The notes under the pieces are model-generated. The model saw only the letters and a list, made by a program, of their open reading frames with translations, was not told the DNA's origin and ran no database searches. Below, one piece after another: positions 1-12,100 of a DNA stretch of 64,000 nt. Within the stretch, counting starts at the first letter, position 1. The number at the start of each line of letters is the position of its first letter. Position numbers and translations under genes: made by a program. This stretch comes from Telopea speciosissima (taxonomy: Eukaryota > Streptophyta > Magnoliopsida > Proteales > Proteaceae): positions 45,663,010 through 45,727,009 of the forward strand of contig NC_057925.1 in NCBI RefSeq assembly GCF_018873765.1, read 5' to 3'.

Positions 1-1065
1 TGATTCGGCTTGGAGAAGGATAGAGCTAAAAGCTTGGGCGCACAACACGAATTGGGCCAGAGAAAGAGGGCCTCCTTGTCGAATACCTCTCGTGGGGGTA
101 AGAGAGCCCCTGACAGCTCCATTGATGAGAAATTCATAAGAGACCGAAGAGATACAAGACATAATCATGTCCACCCATCTCTTGCAAAAGCCAAGGCGAA
201 AGAGGATACACTCAACAAAAGGTCATTCGAGCCGATTGTAAGCTTTTTTCATATCTAGCTTCAAAGCAATAAATTTCTTCTTCCCTTTCTTCTTGTGGTT
301 GATATAGTGAAATGCTTCGTAAGCCAGAAGAATGTAGTCAGAGATAAGACGCCCAGGGATAAAAACTGATTGCCCAGGGGAGATAATGCTATCAAGAATA
401 TCTCTGAGACGAGTAGCCATAATTTTATAGATGATCTTGGTTGCCACATTGCACATACTAATCGGCTTGAACTGATCCATTGTTTTTGGTTGGTCCACTT
501 TTGGAATGAGACATACTAGAGTAGCATTAGAGGACCTAGGCATCACACCAGTGGAAAAAAATTCAAGCACAAAGTTGCATATGCCTGTGCTAGCAAGGTC
601 CCAAAATCGCTGATAAAAGGCAGGAGGAAGGCCGTCAGGCCCAGGGGACTTGAGGGGATACATTGCAAATAGAGTTTCTTTGATTTCTTTGCAAGTAGCG
701 GTCTTACACAGATTTTCATTTTCCAAAGGATCCACTCTAGGCACAATACCTTGAGACACAATGTTGAGGGCATCTGAATCAACTCCTTCACTGGAAAAGA
801 TAGAACCATATTGGTCTAAAATTTCCTTAAAAATGGCATTCTCCTCGTGGACCCGCTGACCAGATAGGAGACGAAGCTTGAGAATCCTATTGCGGTTGCA
901 CCTCTGTAAGGTTGTGGCATGGAAAAAACTGGTATTACGGTCCCCACTAGTAAACCATTGAATTCTCGATTTGTTAAGCCAAAGAATCTCTTCCCTTTGT
1001 AGTTCAATCTCCAAAGTGAACATTTTCAGCATAGTCCATCTTGAAGGAATAACAAAATTTACCAA
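1..1065 (-). pseudogene. L1-type LINE reverse transcriptase fragment, broken
   Basis: Read on the minus strand, a 280-codon open frame (1065 to 223) carries the linker and fingers/palm part of a plant L1 reverse transcriptase. Recognisable pieces are SGDRNTSFFH near the start, KSPGPDGLPPAFYQRFW in the middle, then FKPISMCNVATKIIYKI and LKLDMKKAYNRLE. The next codon is TGA (225-223), where the family normally has Trp (AYDRxEW). Beyond it the same frame continues to the window edge with GIRQGGPLS, so one nonsense change separates the two halves. The YxDD catalytic motif would lie to the left of position 1. Without the window edge it cannot be said how complete the element is; a decayed, immobile copy is likely. 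Confidence 0.85.
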
Positions 1066-1552
1066 AAAGAGGACAAATGCCTGCCGAATGTCAAAGGTAA
1101 GACCTTTTTTCCTTAAGCTCCATTTTCTTCAACAAAATATCAATATATAGTAATAATTTTTAGGGAAAAGGTTATTTGAGCCAATTGTGGAGGGTATAGT
1201 ACTAGCCCCCTCTCTCTCAACGGTAAGTCATCACTATTCTCCATAGGATAGTGGTGACATACTAATTTGGTGTTTTATTTTATGTCATTTTGTTTATCAA
1301 GGGTACATTATTGTTGTTTTATCTAGAATAGTGAGGATATTGAATTGGTTTATAATTTGAAGTCTTGTTAGAGACTTTTTAAGTTGTAATATAACCGCTT
1401 ATGATTGGTTTCCCATCCAAAATATTAGTCATGTTATGCTTCATTTATTTTTGGTCATTTTTAGATTTTATTCATTTTTATTATCTAACAATACTATCTG
1501 AGACTGGGTATAGGTGGTTCATTTATTTTTATTTTTTTGATAAATTAAAAAA
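1066..1552. other. AT-rich spacer, nothing recognised
   Basis: No homologous reading frame, RNA gene or terminal repeat was found between the L1 fragment and the MITE at 1553. Confidence 0.5.
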
Positions 1553-1719
1553 GGGAAGTAGTTTTCTGCATGGGAGTGTGGCCTATGCTAGCACTCCCAT
1601 GTGTCTGTCTCTCTCCTCAAAACAAGGGGACAGAGGTGTCTTTTCAAATGGGGAGGAGAGAGATAGACTCATGGGAGTGCTGGCATAGGCCACACTCCCG
1701 GACAGAGAACTTTCTCCCA
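1553..1719. mobile_element. Foldback MITE, family 1 copy 1
   Basis: The element is almost entirely an inverted repeat. GGGAGTGTGGCCTATGC near the left end is mirrored by GCATAGGCCACACTCCC near the right end, and the arms run on for about 30 bp. The outermost bases are GGGAAGTAGTTTT and AGAACTTTCTCCC. A second copy, in opposite orientation, lies at 41393-41563, which defines both ends. The flanks are A/T runs, so the target duplication cannot be read with certainty (a TTA/TAA type is possible). Superfamily is unassigned. Confidence 0.8.
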
Positions 1720-1889
1720 TAAAAAAAATATATAACATTAAAGTAACGATAAAATATTATTTACATGACCATTAGCCCAGATACCCTTTTGGTAGTGTTT
1801 GTTTAGATAGCAAGTTGATTAAACATAAAAATAACCTAGTTGTCCCCATAAATACAAAAACAAAATGTTTGTGAGAGAGAGTGTAAGAG

Positions 1890-2955
1890 TTTTTTTTTGT
1901 TAAAGATCAGCAATGAGTGTATTAGAATAAAAGAATCAAGGTACAATGAGTGGCTGAAGAGGTCCTTAAAGAAAGCCCAGCGACCCAAGAGATCCTAGCA
2001 ATCTTACAAAAATCACATTACTTGAATCTATAGTGAGGGCACTCAAGCGCTTCCCAACATACAATATGAGTAATGAAGCTAGGGGGGGCATTCCATACAG
2101 CGGTGGTTTTCCTCTTCGCTGCAAAGTTTGCAAGAGCGTCTGCAGCCGAGTTAGCTTCTCTGAAGCAATGCAAGACTCGCCACTGGAAGGAGTCAAGGAA
2201 TGATTTTGCCGACCACCACTCCTGCATGAGATACCAAGGAAATTTGCAAGAAAGAATGATCGTGACTGCTGCTTCCGAGTCGCTTTCTATCCACAGGTTC
2301 TCAGGCTTATGAATACAAGCTTGCTTTATGCCAATGAAGAATGCTCCCATTTCAGCCATGTAATTTGATCCTACTCCCTGGAAAACCGCAAAGCAGCTCA
2401 GCACAGCTCCATTATGGTCACGGAAGATGCCTCCTGCACCCATAGATCCTGGGAAAGTGAGTTCCATATGTTTTGTGATGTCAAAGTGTCTTTGATCATA
2501 TCTTGCAGCTCTTGGGATGCATTCCAGACCTGCATGCTAGTTCAGCCAAAATTAATACCAAACTGTACTACTTTTAGAAGTCCCCTAGCTTGCTTCAGCC
2601 TCTATATAATTACATGTCAAAATAATGTTAAGTTCTATAAATCAAAAGTCCCATTGTACAAAAGATCAATAGCTCATCTCGATCTGTTTAAACATCTGTT
2701 GAAGTATCCTGCACAGATCAAAACAGTTTCTGTTAGATGAATAATGATTGAGGTGGGACAAAGGATAGATACATTACCATTTTCATTGTCGGGTTGAGTC
2801 ATAGTCTGCAAGGGACTAGGGAAAACTGTAACTCAGCAATCCATCGATTAATGCTATCAAGAATAAGTCTTGGATTGGGGTTCGATCCCCTCATTGCTAC
2901 ATGATTTCTGTGTTTCCAAATGAAGTAGGATGATATTGCAATAACACACAGACCC
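1890..2955 (-). pseudogene. L1 LINE 3' portion with RNase H domain
   Basis: On the minus strand, 2467-2018 encodes an RNase H-like domain as found at the C-terminus of plant L1 ORF2: GAGGIFRDHNG, NLWIESDSEAA and the terminal REANSAADALANFA. Upstream, around 2935-2820, the frame gives SYFIWKHRNHVAMRG, the segment that normally precedes RNase H in these elements. A T-run at 1891-1899 on the plus strand marks the poly(A) tail. The first catalytic segment is partly eroded and the frame is broken between the two parts, so this is a dead 3' remnant. It is separate from the L1 fragment at 1-1065. Confidence 0.8.
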
Positions 2956-5900
2956 ATCCTATCGGTGGTCCATTTGGTTGGTTTTAATTTGCTTTATTTA
3001 CTTGTTTTCTGTTTCGTCTTTTGGGTTAACATCTCCTTGTTTCATGTGAAAAATTAACCATCTTCGGTCCTTATGGTGCTGATTTTCCTTAAATTAACTT
3101 GTCTTTATTCCTGCTCTTAAATCACATGTTTGACATTTAAGGGTTTTACTCTCCTTATTAGTTTACGTCTTTCAACTTTTGGGTTGATGTGCAGTGTATT
3201 AGAATTTGGTGAGATTTTCTCATTTTTAGTGTTTTTCTGAATTTCTTTTCATCTAACCATGTGCCATAATTTTTTGATTTTTAGAAAATTTTTATCATCT
3301 TATGAAAGTTCTTCGCAATTAGAAGACCGATTTTTACCGAATTGATTGGGGTTTCTTAACTTATTTTCTTGTTCGCAAATTGATACATACCCATACTCTT
3401 GATTTAGACCATTTTAATTTGGATAAACTTTTCTGAAAAAGAAAATAAAATTTTGTGGGTCCTAGACCAAGATCTAGGTGGCGACTCTTTATTACTTTCC
3501 TCCCCAAAAGCTGACCAAACATGACCCCTCCCTCCACCACGAGAAAGAAGTAGGACCAAAGAAACCCATTGTTCCCCCATAGTGGTGACTCCCAAAAATC
3601 CCTTGTCCTCACAGTCCTACGATTAATTTGGTAAATTTTACTGAGAAATGATATCTCCAAGTAAAAATACGAAAAAATGGATGAATGTTTCAAGGACCAT
3701 TCAGAAAAGCTATTAAAATTTAAAACAACCCAAATATTTTTTATTTAGCAAAGTATATGGACCCAAATTTTATGGATAGATTGCTCCCGGGATCCCTACC
3801 TACATGTCTAAGTGCTAGCCCAAATGAAGTTTGCCACGAAGCAAAACAAAGCTAGGGATTACAATGGGGGCGCATGCACGTATATGAACGGCTGAGAAAA
3901 TACATGAATGCATGAATATAAATGACACAGTATTTGTTTGAATTTAATCCTGAAATTTAACATGTGGTTAATCTAAATCTTGGAATCTCTATCCAACAGA
4001 TCGAATTGTTTACATCATCCCGATACATGGCTAAAAATAGTGGATCATTCTGATAAACTTTTCCTAGTTTTGTTTTGCCATTTGTGAGTTTGCATTGAAA
4101 CTCTTGATTCTACATGACCCAATCAATTCGATCAAAGCACTCACCATCTATTTTCATTGTTCAACTCATTGAAAATACTAAAACACCATTGTTGAAAAAA
4201 TATTTGAACAAATAACATGAGAAAAGCCTAAAATCTGCCCTACCTATCTATCCAATGGATGTAAGGAAAAAAACATTTTGTATCTCCTCGAGTCAAGAAT
4301 TGGGGCCTCACAATCACTTGCTAATATGCATCTCTCACGGATTTCTTCGTTCATGATTCGATATTCTGGTGTCCTAGGCATAGAAGAACCACAACAATCC
4401 ATCTCGAACTCGGTGGTTAAACTGGAACTTGGAAGTCTACTCGTGGATCATTTGGGCTCCGTCCAATCTTAGTGGCAGATATTTGATCTGTTGTGGAAAA
4501 ATTTGGCCTATTTAGAGGAGGGGGGGGGGGCTCGAGAGAGAGGTTTGCACTTCTAACACTTAATCATCAAGCAGGTTTAGGAAGTCTTTCACAGAACTTT
4601 AAAAATAACTAAAGGGGATCCAACTATTCTTTAAATTGGGGGAGGGGAGGGGGATTAGTCATTTCGACCTCTTATTGCCTCCATCCCACATTTCGTGCAG
4701 CATAAAACCTTTTTGACACATAGAAGAATGATATATTCATTTGGATGGAGTTTTCCTTCGGCCACAATGAATCACCACGGCGGGTTCAGATAAGCGTGAG
4801 GTATCAAATGGGTGTTTTGGAAAATATATTAAAACCCTATAGGTGTAACCCTAGGATAAGGCAATGAACGTTCCAACCCCGTGAAGGAAAACTTTGTCCC
4901 ATTCATTTTGATTGTACGACAGATGGTGACTCCTTGATAGGCCTACTTTGGAACAGTCCAAGAGATCTTAAAAGCAAATTTGACTTTTCAGACAACAATT
5001 TATAAATTTTCAGATCAAACAATAAATTAATCTATAACAACTAAATGATAGTGTGGGCAACAACTCCAATTAACTCAATCTCCAACTGATGAACTACCAA
5101 CAGTTATAGCAGATACCCCAGGATGGCTTCCAGAATCCTTGGTTTGGTTGTAAGGTGCTGGAAACACCCCACATATATTTGTAATAAAAACATGTGTTAA
5201 AAATTGCAGTTGAAAAGGTTGGGAGCAGAATCAGGCTGGGTCTTGAGACCTATATAAGCAGTTCATGTTTCAGTCTCATGCCAAAGGACAGTAGACTAAT
5301 ATATCAAGAATATGAGTACTTGAAAGCTTTTGCTTTTAAGGAGGCAATCTTGTAAGCAAAACAGACGGATGATTTGAAGGTCATAACTCATAACTGAGGA
5401 AGATGCAAGTGAGATTGTTGAAGCAATCTGTAAGTAAGACTCAGGAACTCTTTGAGGAGCTTCAGTTAAGGACCGCAGGAAATGTAGTTGGATATACTAT
5501 ATGTTACAACTTAAGAGATACAAGGGGCAAAGAAGTAGGATTGAAAGCACTTTTAATCACATAGGCAATCCTGTAGGACCAATTGCAGCCATGGATTTCA
5601 GAGTACCTCTGCTATGGAACTGGTTGAGGCCAATTGTTACTGATCTGATTACAAGGTACAGAAGCAACAAGTTTATATAACTTCAATAGGAGAAAGATCC
5701 AATCAATTAATTACTAAAAATTGAGGAAGCATTGGACATTAGATGATTCATCCCCAAAAAGCCTGCTGGGGAGAAAGAGAAGGGGGGGGGGGGGGAGGAA
5801 AGGATAGAGAGCAGCAAAGCATTAAACATCTAAAGGTCAAACCATCCATTGGGCTGATTAACCACACAAGCTCAGAAACACGGACATAGGAATTGGCTAA

Positions 5901-6151
5901 AACAACAGTGACCAAGCAGCTCAATTTAAAGTATATGAGAGCTTTGGCAGGTATAAAAGTCTGAATCTTGGTTTTCTACTCCAATGCCACTGAAGATCAT
6001 AAATGATGCAGGAGCACACCACCACCAGCAATATTTCCTTCCACCCAACCTTCTCATCATCCATTAGTGGGACTGGTTCAAAATCCAGATCATGTACCAA
6101 ACGCAATCCCTAAGTTAGAAAATAAATATCTTAATCATCAAAGCATTATCA
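2956..6151. other. Intergenic, decayed repeats, no gene recognised
   Basis: This stretch is downstream of the seryl-tRNA synthetase stop codon. TGGCGACTC near 3479 and GATGGTGACTCC near 4922 resemble leader sequences seen beside Ty3/gypsy LTRs, but no LTR pair or pol frame supports an element. Long G runs sit near 4520 and 5784. A TATATAAG sequence occurs near 5250 without an associated gene. The 3' UTR of the synthetase must lie in the right-hand part (below 6151); its end cannot be placed. Confidence 0.45.
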
Positions 6152-9100
6152 TCATTTTGATTTGGGGATGATGCGATGAAGCCCACCCATGAAGGGTCTC
6201 AACTGCTCAGGAATGATAACAGAGCCATCTTCTTGCTGAAAATTCTCCAGTAAACAGACAATCATCCGAGGGACAGCACATGCGGTTGCGTTCAGTGTGT
6301 GCACAAATTGTGGTGGTGCAAGGCTAGCCTTACCCTTCTTAGGATTGGTTGACGAGTCAGATGGACGGAATCTTATACCCAACCGCCGGCTTTGATAATC
6401 AGTACAGTTTGATGCACTTGATATCTGTGAACAACAGATGGGGAGGAATTAGAAAATTTTCAAACTATAGTATAAAAAATTGTCATTAAGACTGGCCCGG
6501 TAGGCAATGTTAAAGCCACGTGTGAACATGTACACTGTAAAAACCATAGCCCTTTCTTGGATTGCCAACCCCAGACCAAATTGACATCATCCAATCAGTG
6601 CCTACAATTTAACATACCTCGCCATACCGTCCAAGACCTGGCATCCATGCCTCGACATCAAATTTGCGATAAGCAGGTGCACCCAAATCACCGGATGCCA
6701 TATCCAATATCCTGAAAGAAAAGCAAAGATTAGAAAACGAGTATAGAAATTAAAAAAATAATAATAATAGAATCGTGATAATGTTCACAATGGTTAGTGA
6801 ACTTTGTAAACTTAACCAAGTGTCAACCTATGTGATATCTCAAACATTGGGTGAGTCCATGTTATAAAGGATCCAAAGGTCAAACTTCAATCCAAACTGA
6901 ACATTAATGCACCAATAGTGCGCAAAAGTTGAGGAAAATTACAATGATGCCACTAATATCCACCATACATATTAGCAATCAGTGGCATTTTTTAAATGGT
7001 ATAACCATGAACCACTTTCTGACCCCTAGTATATACTCATTGGACTGAAACTTGAATAATGAGTCGGATGCGAGATCCTCTATAACATGGACTCACCCAT
7101 GGATACAATTATTAACAACGAACCGATTAGTGAGCTTTACTAAGTTCACTGACCTTTCTATTTTAATAATAATAAGTAGAAAATGATAAAAACTAAAATG
7201 GAACTCCTTTCTTACTTGAAATGAATTCCTAGTGATGAGAACAGATCTTCTTCAATTCTAATGAGCTCATCATGGTAGGTATCACTATCCTCTGGTCGAC
7301 ACAAGATGAACATTTCCACCTTGCTGAACTGATGGACTCGATAAAGGCCCCTGCTCGATATTTCCATAACATCAGAAATCATTAAATGAATATGCGACAT
7401 CAGCAAAGTTCTATATAATGTAAGAATAGAGAAAGCTGATTAGAATGACTCTTTAACCGCTTCCCTGTTGGGTGGCTGTGGACAGTATGGGTGATGAGAA
7501 GTTGGGCTCCTCTATGCTGGTTGATGAGGTAGAGTGTAGAGGCACAAGTGTTGATAATGGCTGATGATGGTGAGACCCATAGGATGCCTGGTCAGTCATT
7601 CTTAAGTTAAATTGCATACTTCCAAGGAGAAGCCAGCAATCACCAATCAGCATTGCCAGCCCAAAGAGGCAACCTATTCAGGTCATCTTACATTTTTAGG
7701 AAGGGATGGTATCATTGACCCAGGTTCTGGAGGTTTAACGGATGGTTTGGATTGGCAAGACTTCTCAGTTTAGCATCCCAGAAAGAGAGGATATGTCAAG
7801 AGTATCACAATAGTGGGGGAGGGGACCCGTGGGTGGTAGGCGGTGGAGATCTACCCGGAAGTCTGAATCTGGCCAACAAAGCCGCCCAAAAAGCCTTTCA
7901 ACACAGGAGTTGCAGAGTTCCGGAGTCTAATTTGTTTGTTTGTCAGCATTACTTTGGTGTAGGTGTGGGGATCTAGTTGTTTAGAGCATATGGTTAAGAT
8001 TTGTTTTTTGGTTCGTCATCATGCAGGGAGGGGTTTGGCTGCTCGATTTTTCACCCTGGTTGTGGACTGGTTAACTAGGTGCCTTCTGTTTTCTTTCTTT
8101 TCCTCATTCTACTGCCTTTATCTCCTTTTATTTTTCCCTATAGAGTTTCTTTTGCTGTTGCTGATCGAGAGCAGGAAAATAGAGAAAACTGAACTAGTGT
8201 GGATAAGACCACAAGGAAATCTTATCAGTTGCATTCCCATCAAAACTCGTGGATCGTTTACAAAATTAACGAAGCTACAGATACCATGTGCAGCAATAAT
8301 TTAAAGCAAACCTCATAGAGATATTTACATCATAAAGTACAGTAACAAAGAGTACTGAGAGAATAAATAATTTGAAACAAGACACATGTAGAGTACGACT
8401 AACAGATCTATTCACCTTGTCGCTGTGCCAGCAGCACCAGCCTCAGTACGGAAGCAATGAGAATAAGCAACATACTTCAAAGGTAAGGTCAAATCAGCTA
8501 GGATGGAATCCATATGAATTCCCCCCACAGGAATTTCTGCAGTCCCAATGAGACATTGGTCACTATCTTTGATAGAATAAACCTGTTGGAGTCGAGAAAC
8601 ACCATTAATAGCTCTATTATAGAGATGCAGAAAACAATAGAAACAGAATTAGATACCAGGAAAAACTAATCCCAAAAGAATAAATCTCTGGAATAGATAT
8701 GATATCCCTTTAAAATTGCACATTTACAATTGCACCTAACATCTGCCTTTACTTTAACATATTCCATGCTGAACATGCCAAGGGCTTACATGCCGAATTA
8801 TTACAGTACATATGCCAAAAGATGAAAACAGATATTTTAGTCAGGCATAGTGGTTCTCCAGATTTCATACATTCAGGGAACAAAACAAATGGAGGACCCC
8901 CGACTGACATGCTAATTCAATAACGATTGACATATTTGTCCTAGATATCTGTTCTAGTCTTTGCACCATGCCATATTATATAAACTTGTGAATGGACTGG
9001 TGGCTATTTATGTTAAGATTCTTTACACAATAGTACCTCGATGAATAACAATGTAAAATGGTTAAAATGTATATTTATAAGATTGGGGAGTTGGGGACCC

Positions 9101-12100
9101 TAGTTGATGCAAAACAGCCACACAAAGCAAAACTGGACTCACAGAAATTGAATGGCTCTTTCTGTCAAAGGCAATGAAGGATAAGATAAGAAAAGTGAGC
9201 ATTAAATGAAATGTCCCATTTGAAAATTGAAATCCCAATCAATGCCCATTTTAACCAGGTCTGGGATCCAACAATGAATCAATTTTAAATTTGGGCCAGG
9301 ACCAGGTTGGTAGGCAGGAATCCAGGAAACTTTTAAATGCTGGGTCATGTCATATCCTACATGCATAAAAGAGTCAAAATGAAACTATCTGGATCCAAAC
9401 CTAGTCCAATCAAAAGTCCTGATATATAAGTTCAGATCTAAGCAAGAAAGAGAGAGATTAGTGTTTCTGAAAGGAGGGGAAGCAAAAAGTTTAGAGTATG
9501 TCCTGTAACTAAAATGAAACATTGTGAAGAAGATATAAAACGAAAATATTAGATTTAATTTTTACTTACATGCATTGAAGCAAAGAGTATAGAATGGGTT
9601 TGGGTTTACAATTGAGAAGCTGAGAAAGAACAACAGTTTCCACCATCATAAATTTAGTTGTCATGGCATCTAGGTGAACAAGGAACCTTCCAGCAAAGGG
9701 GGCCTGGATGCAACACATGCAACACATAAGTATGATCATGAGAGTTCAAGGTGACAATAGATGCCTATTACTTCATTTTTTTCTGGTTTATTTACCATGC
9801 CATTCAGTAAATCCACATCAATTATTGAATTATATAATAGTTAAACATATATTTTCTGAAAGAATCAGCCAGTTCAAGGGGGGAAACAGAACTTTGAAGC
9901 TGCTATCTTCAAAGTAGGCTTGTAACCAAGTAGCAGGAGGGCAAAGCAGGGACTAAATGTGTATGAGAGAACTGGAATGTTTAATTTCAAGGGAAGGGCT
10001 AGTTACCATGACCGAAGGACCAATGGCTCTGCAACTATGGAATTGCAGAGGCTGAAGAAGCCAAATAGAGATGAAGATTTGGTAGGTTACATTTCTCTTA
10101 TGTGTGGCTTGAGTTTTGCCTCCAGAAAAAGTCAAGAAAAGGAAAAGAAAACAAAATGGATTTGATGCAGATTCATGATCGAAATGGGCTTATTTCTTTA
10201 GAAATAAGTCTAGGGTTGGGATATATATCTGTTGGGCCTTTGATCCCAAGGGTTTTCTATGTAATAGGCCACTTTAATGGGCCTAAACTAGGGGTACATA
10301 GGTTGCATACAAGATTAGCCCAATACTTAGTTTATTTTTCAAGTTTTCGTGTTTTAAATGGAACCGGTTGAACCACTGGTCCAATATAAGTGAAACAGTC
10401 CTATTGGCTAATAGGGTCTTATATCCTATTGGTTACTTAGGAATCTTCTTAGTTTTAAGTGTTTTAATTGGTTTTAAGTTGTTTATTCCTACCCTTCCAC
10501 GATTTAAGTGAGGGAATTGTTTAGATTGTATTAGGATTTGGCTATTAGCCTTTTATTATAAATATTAAATCGTGGGAGGCTCCCCCACAGTTTTATGAAT
10601 TAAAAAAAAAAATCGTGTTTGCTGCCTTTGTTGCTGCTGCTCCTTGAGAGTGTTCATCCTTGTGGTTCTATTAAGGTGGAAAGGGTAGGTGGATCTCCTA
10701 CGACTCCTTACACCGTGACGGCTGGGAGGATCTCCATTGAAGGTGGTTCTATCCTTCTCCATTATTCAAGCTGCAACTGCTGCTGCCATTGAAGACCTGT
10801 AACTTTCTCCTTATTTTCTAGAAGATTACATACAAGGTAATTTTCGAGAAAACCCTTACCCAGTCAGATCTAACCATTAGATTACTTTCATATTCAAACC
10901 CTAGCATCACCAACACTTCCCCTCCACTTGATATTCATCTCAGCCCCATCCAACCACCCAAACCATAATTCCCCATTAACCTCCATTAATCCTAAAACCC
11001 TAGATTCCATCATCTTCCACCTTTCAAAACACTAACCCTAGTTGCTGCCCAAATCCATCGAACCTACTTCTACCCATCCAAAACTCATAAAACCTAGTTC
11101 ATTAGACTCCCTTTAAACCTGCCTAGCTTTACCATATAAGATTTCCCCCCAGTACCCTAAACCTAACCCTAAGTTTGACCTAAATTCTCAAACCTATCCC
11201 ATTGATCCAGCAGCTTAAAAGGTCCTGTTTATGTTGGCTCCTAGTAGATCTCTTATCTATCTAGGAGACTAGGACTACATTATGTGGTATCAGAGCCATG
11301 GATCAACATGGCAATCCAGCATTGAATCCATTACTACCACATCCACCCGACCCTATGACTACAATACTTGAGATGCTTCAACAGTTCGCTGCTGAACAGA
11401 GGACTACACTTGAAATAATGAGAGCTACGAATGGAACATTACAACGAATTCTGCAACGACAGGGTATTCCTGTTAGAGACAGTAATCTTCCTATGGACAA
11501 AGGCAGATATCAGGTGCAACCCCAAGTCCACCAACCTCCTAGAAGGCACAAGGATTACAAAGAAGACGGAGAAAGGTATACAGATCACAAGGAATACAGG
11601 TATAAAGAGTACAAATTTTCATTGCCAAAGGAAGTTGAAGATAAAGCTGAAATAATAGTGAATTGTGATGAAAAGATAGAGACAATGCCTGAAGCTTCAA
11701 AGATAGAAAATGAACATGCAGAAGAATCTATTGAAGAGGTCAATGTCGAAGAGAACAAAGTAGACAAAGCTGAAACAATCGAATATGAAGAGGTGGTTGG
11801 GAGCATTCCACATGAAATCGTTGTCATTCAAGATGTTGTTCTTGAAGAGGTACAGTTTATGCCTCAAGTCTTAGATGAAAAGGTTACCACTGTTGAAGAC
11901 TCTATGAACACGACATACACAATTGATATTGATTCAGAGGTCGAACACATAGAGTTTGTTATGCCACCTTGGTTCTTTGAAGAGAAAGCTCCACGTCTTG
12001 AAGACTACCTCCCTAAAGTCTACAAGCAACTAGAATTTTGTTTGGGAATGGTCCAAGCTGCTACTCACATTCTGTTTCCCCCTCATCACTACAAAATTCG

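Noticed and set aside
3361..3693. Minus-strand open frame of 110 codons
   Set aside because: No recognisable domain, and the composition follows the surrounding repeat-like sequence, including a gypsy leader-like TGGCGACTC.
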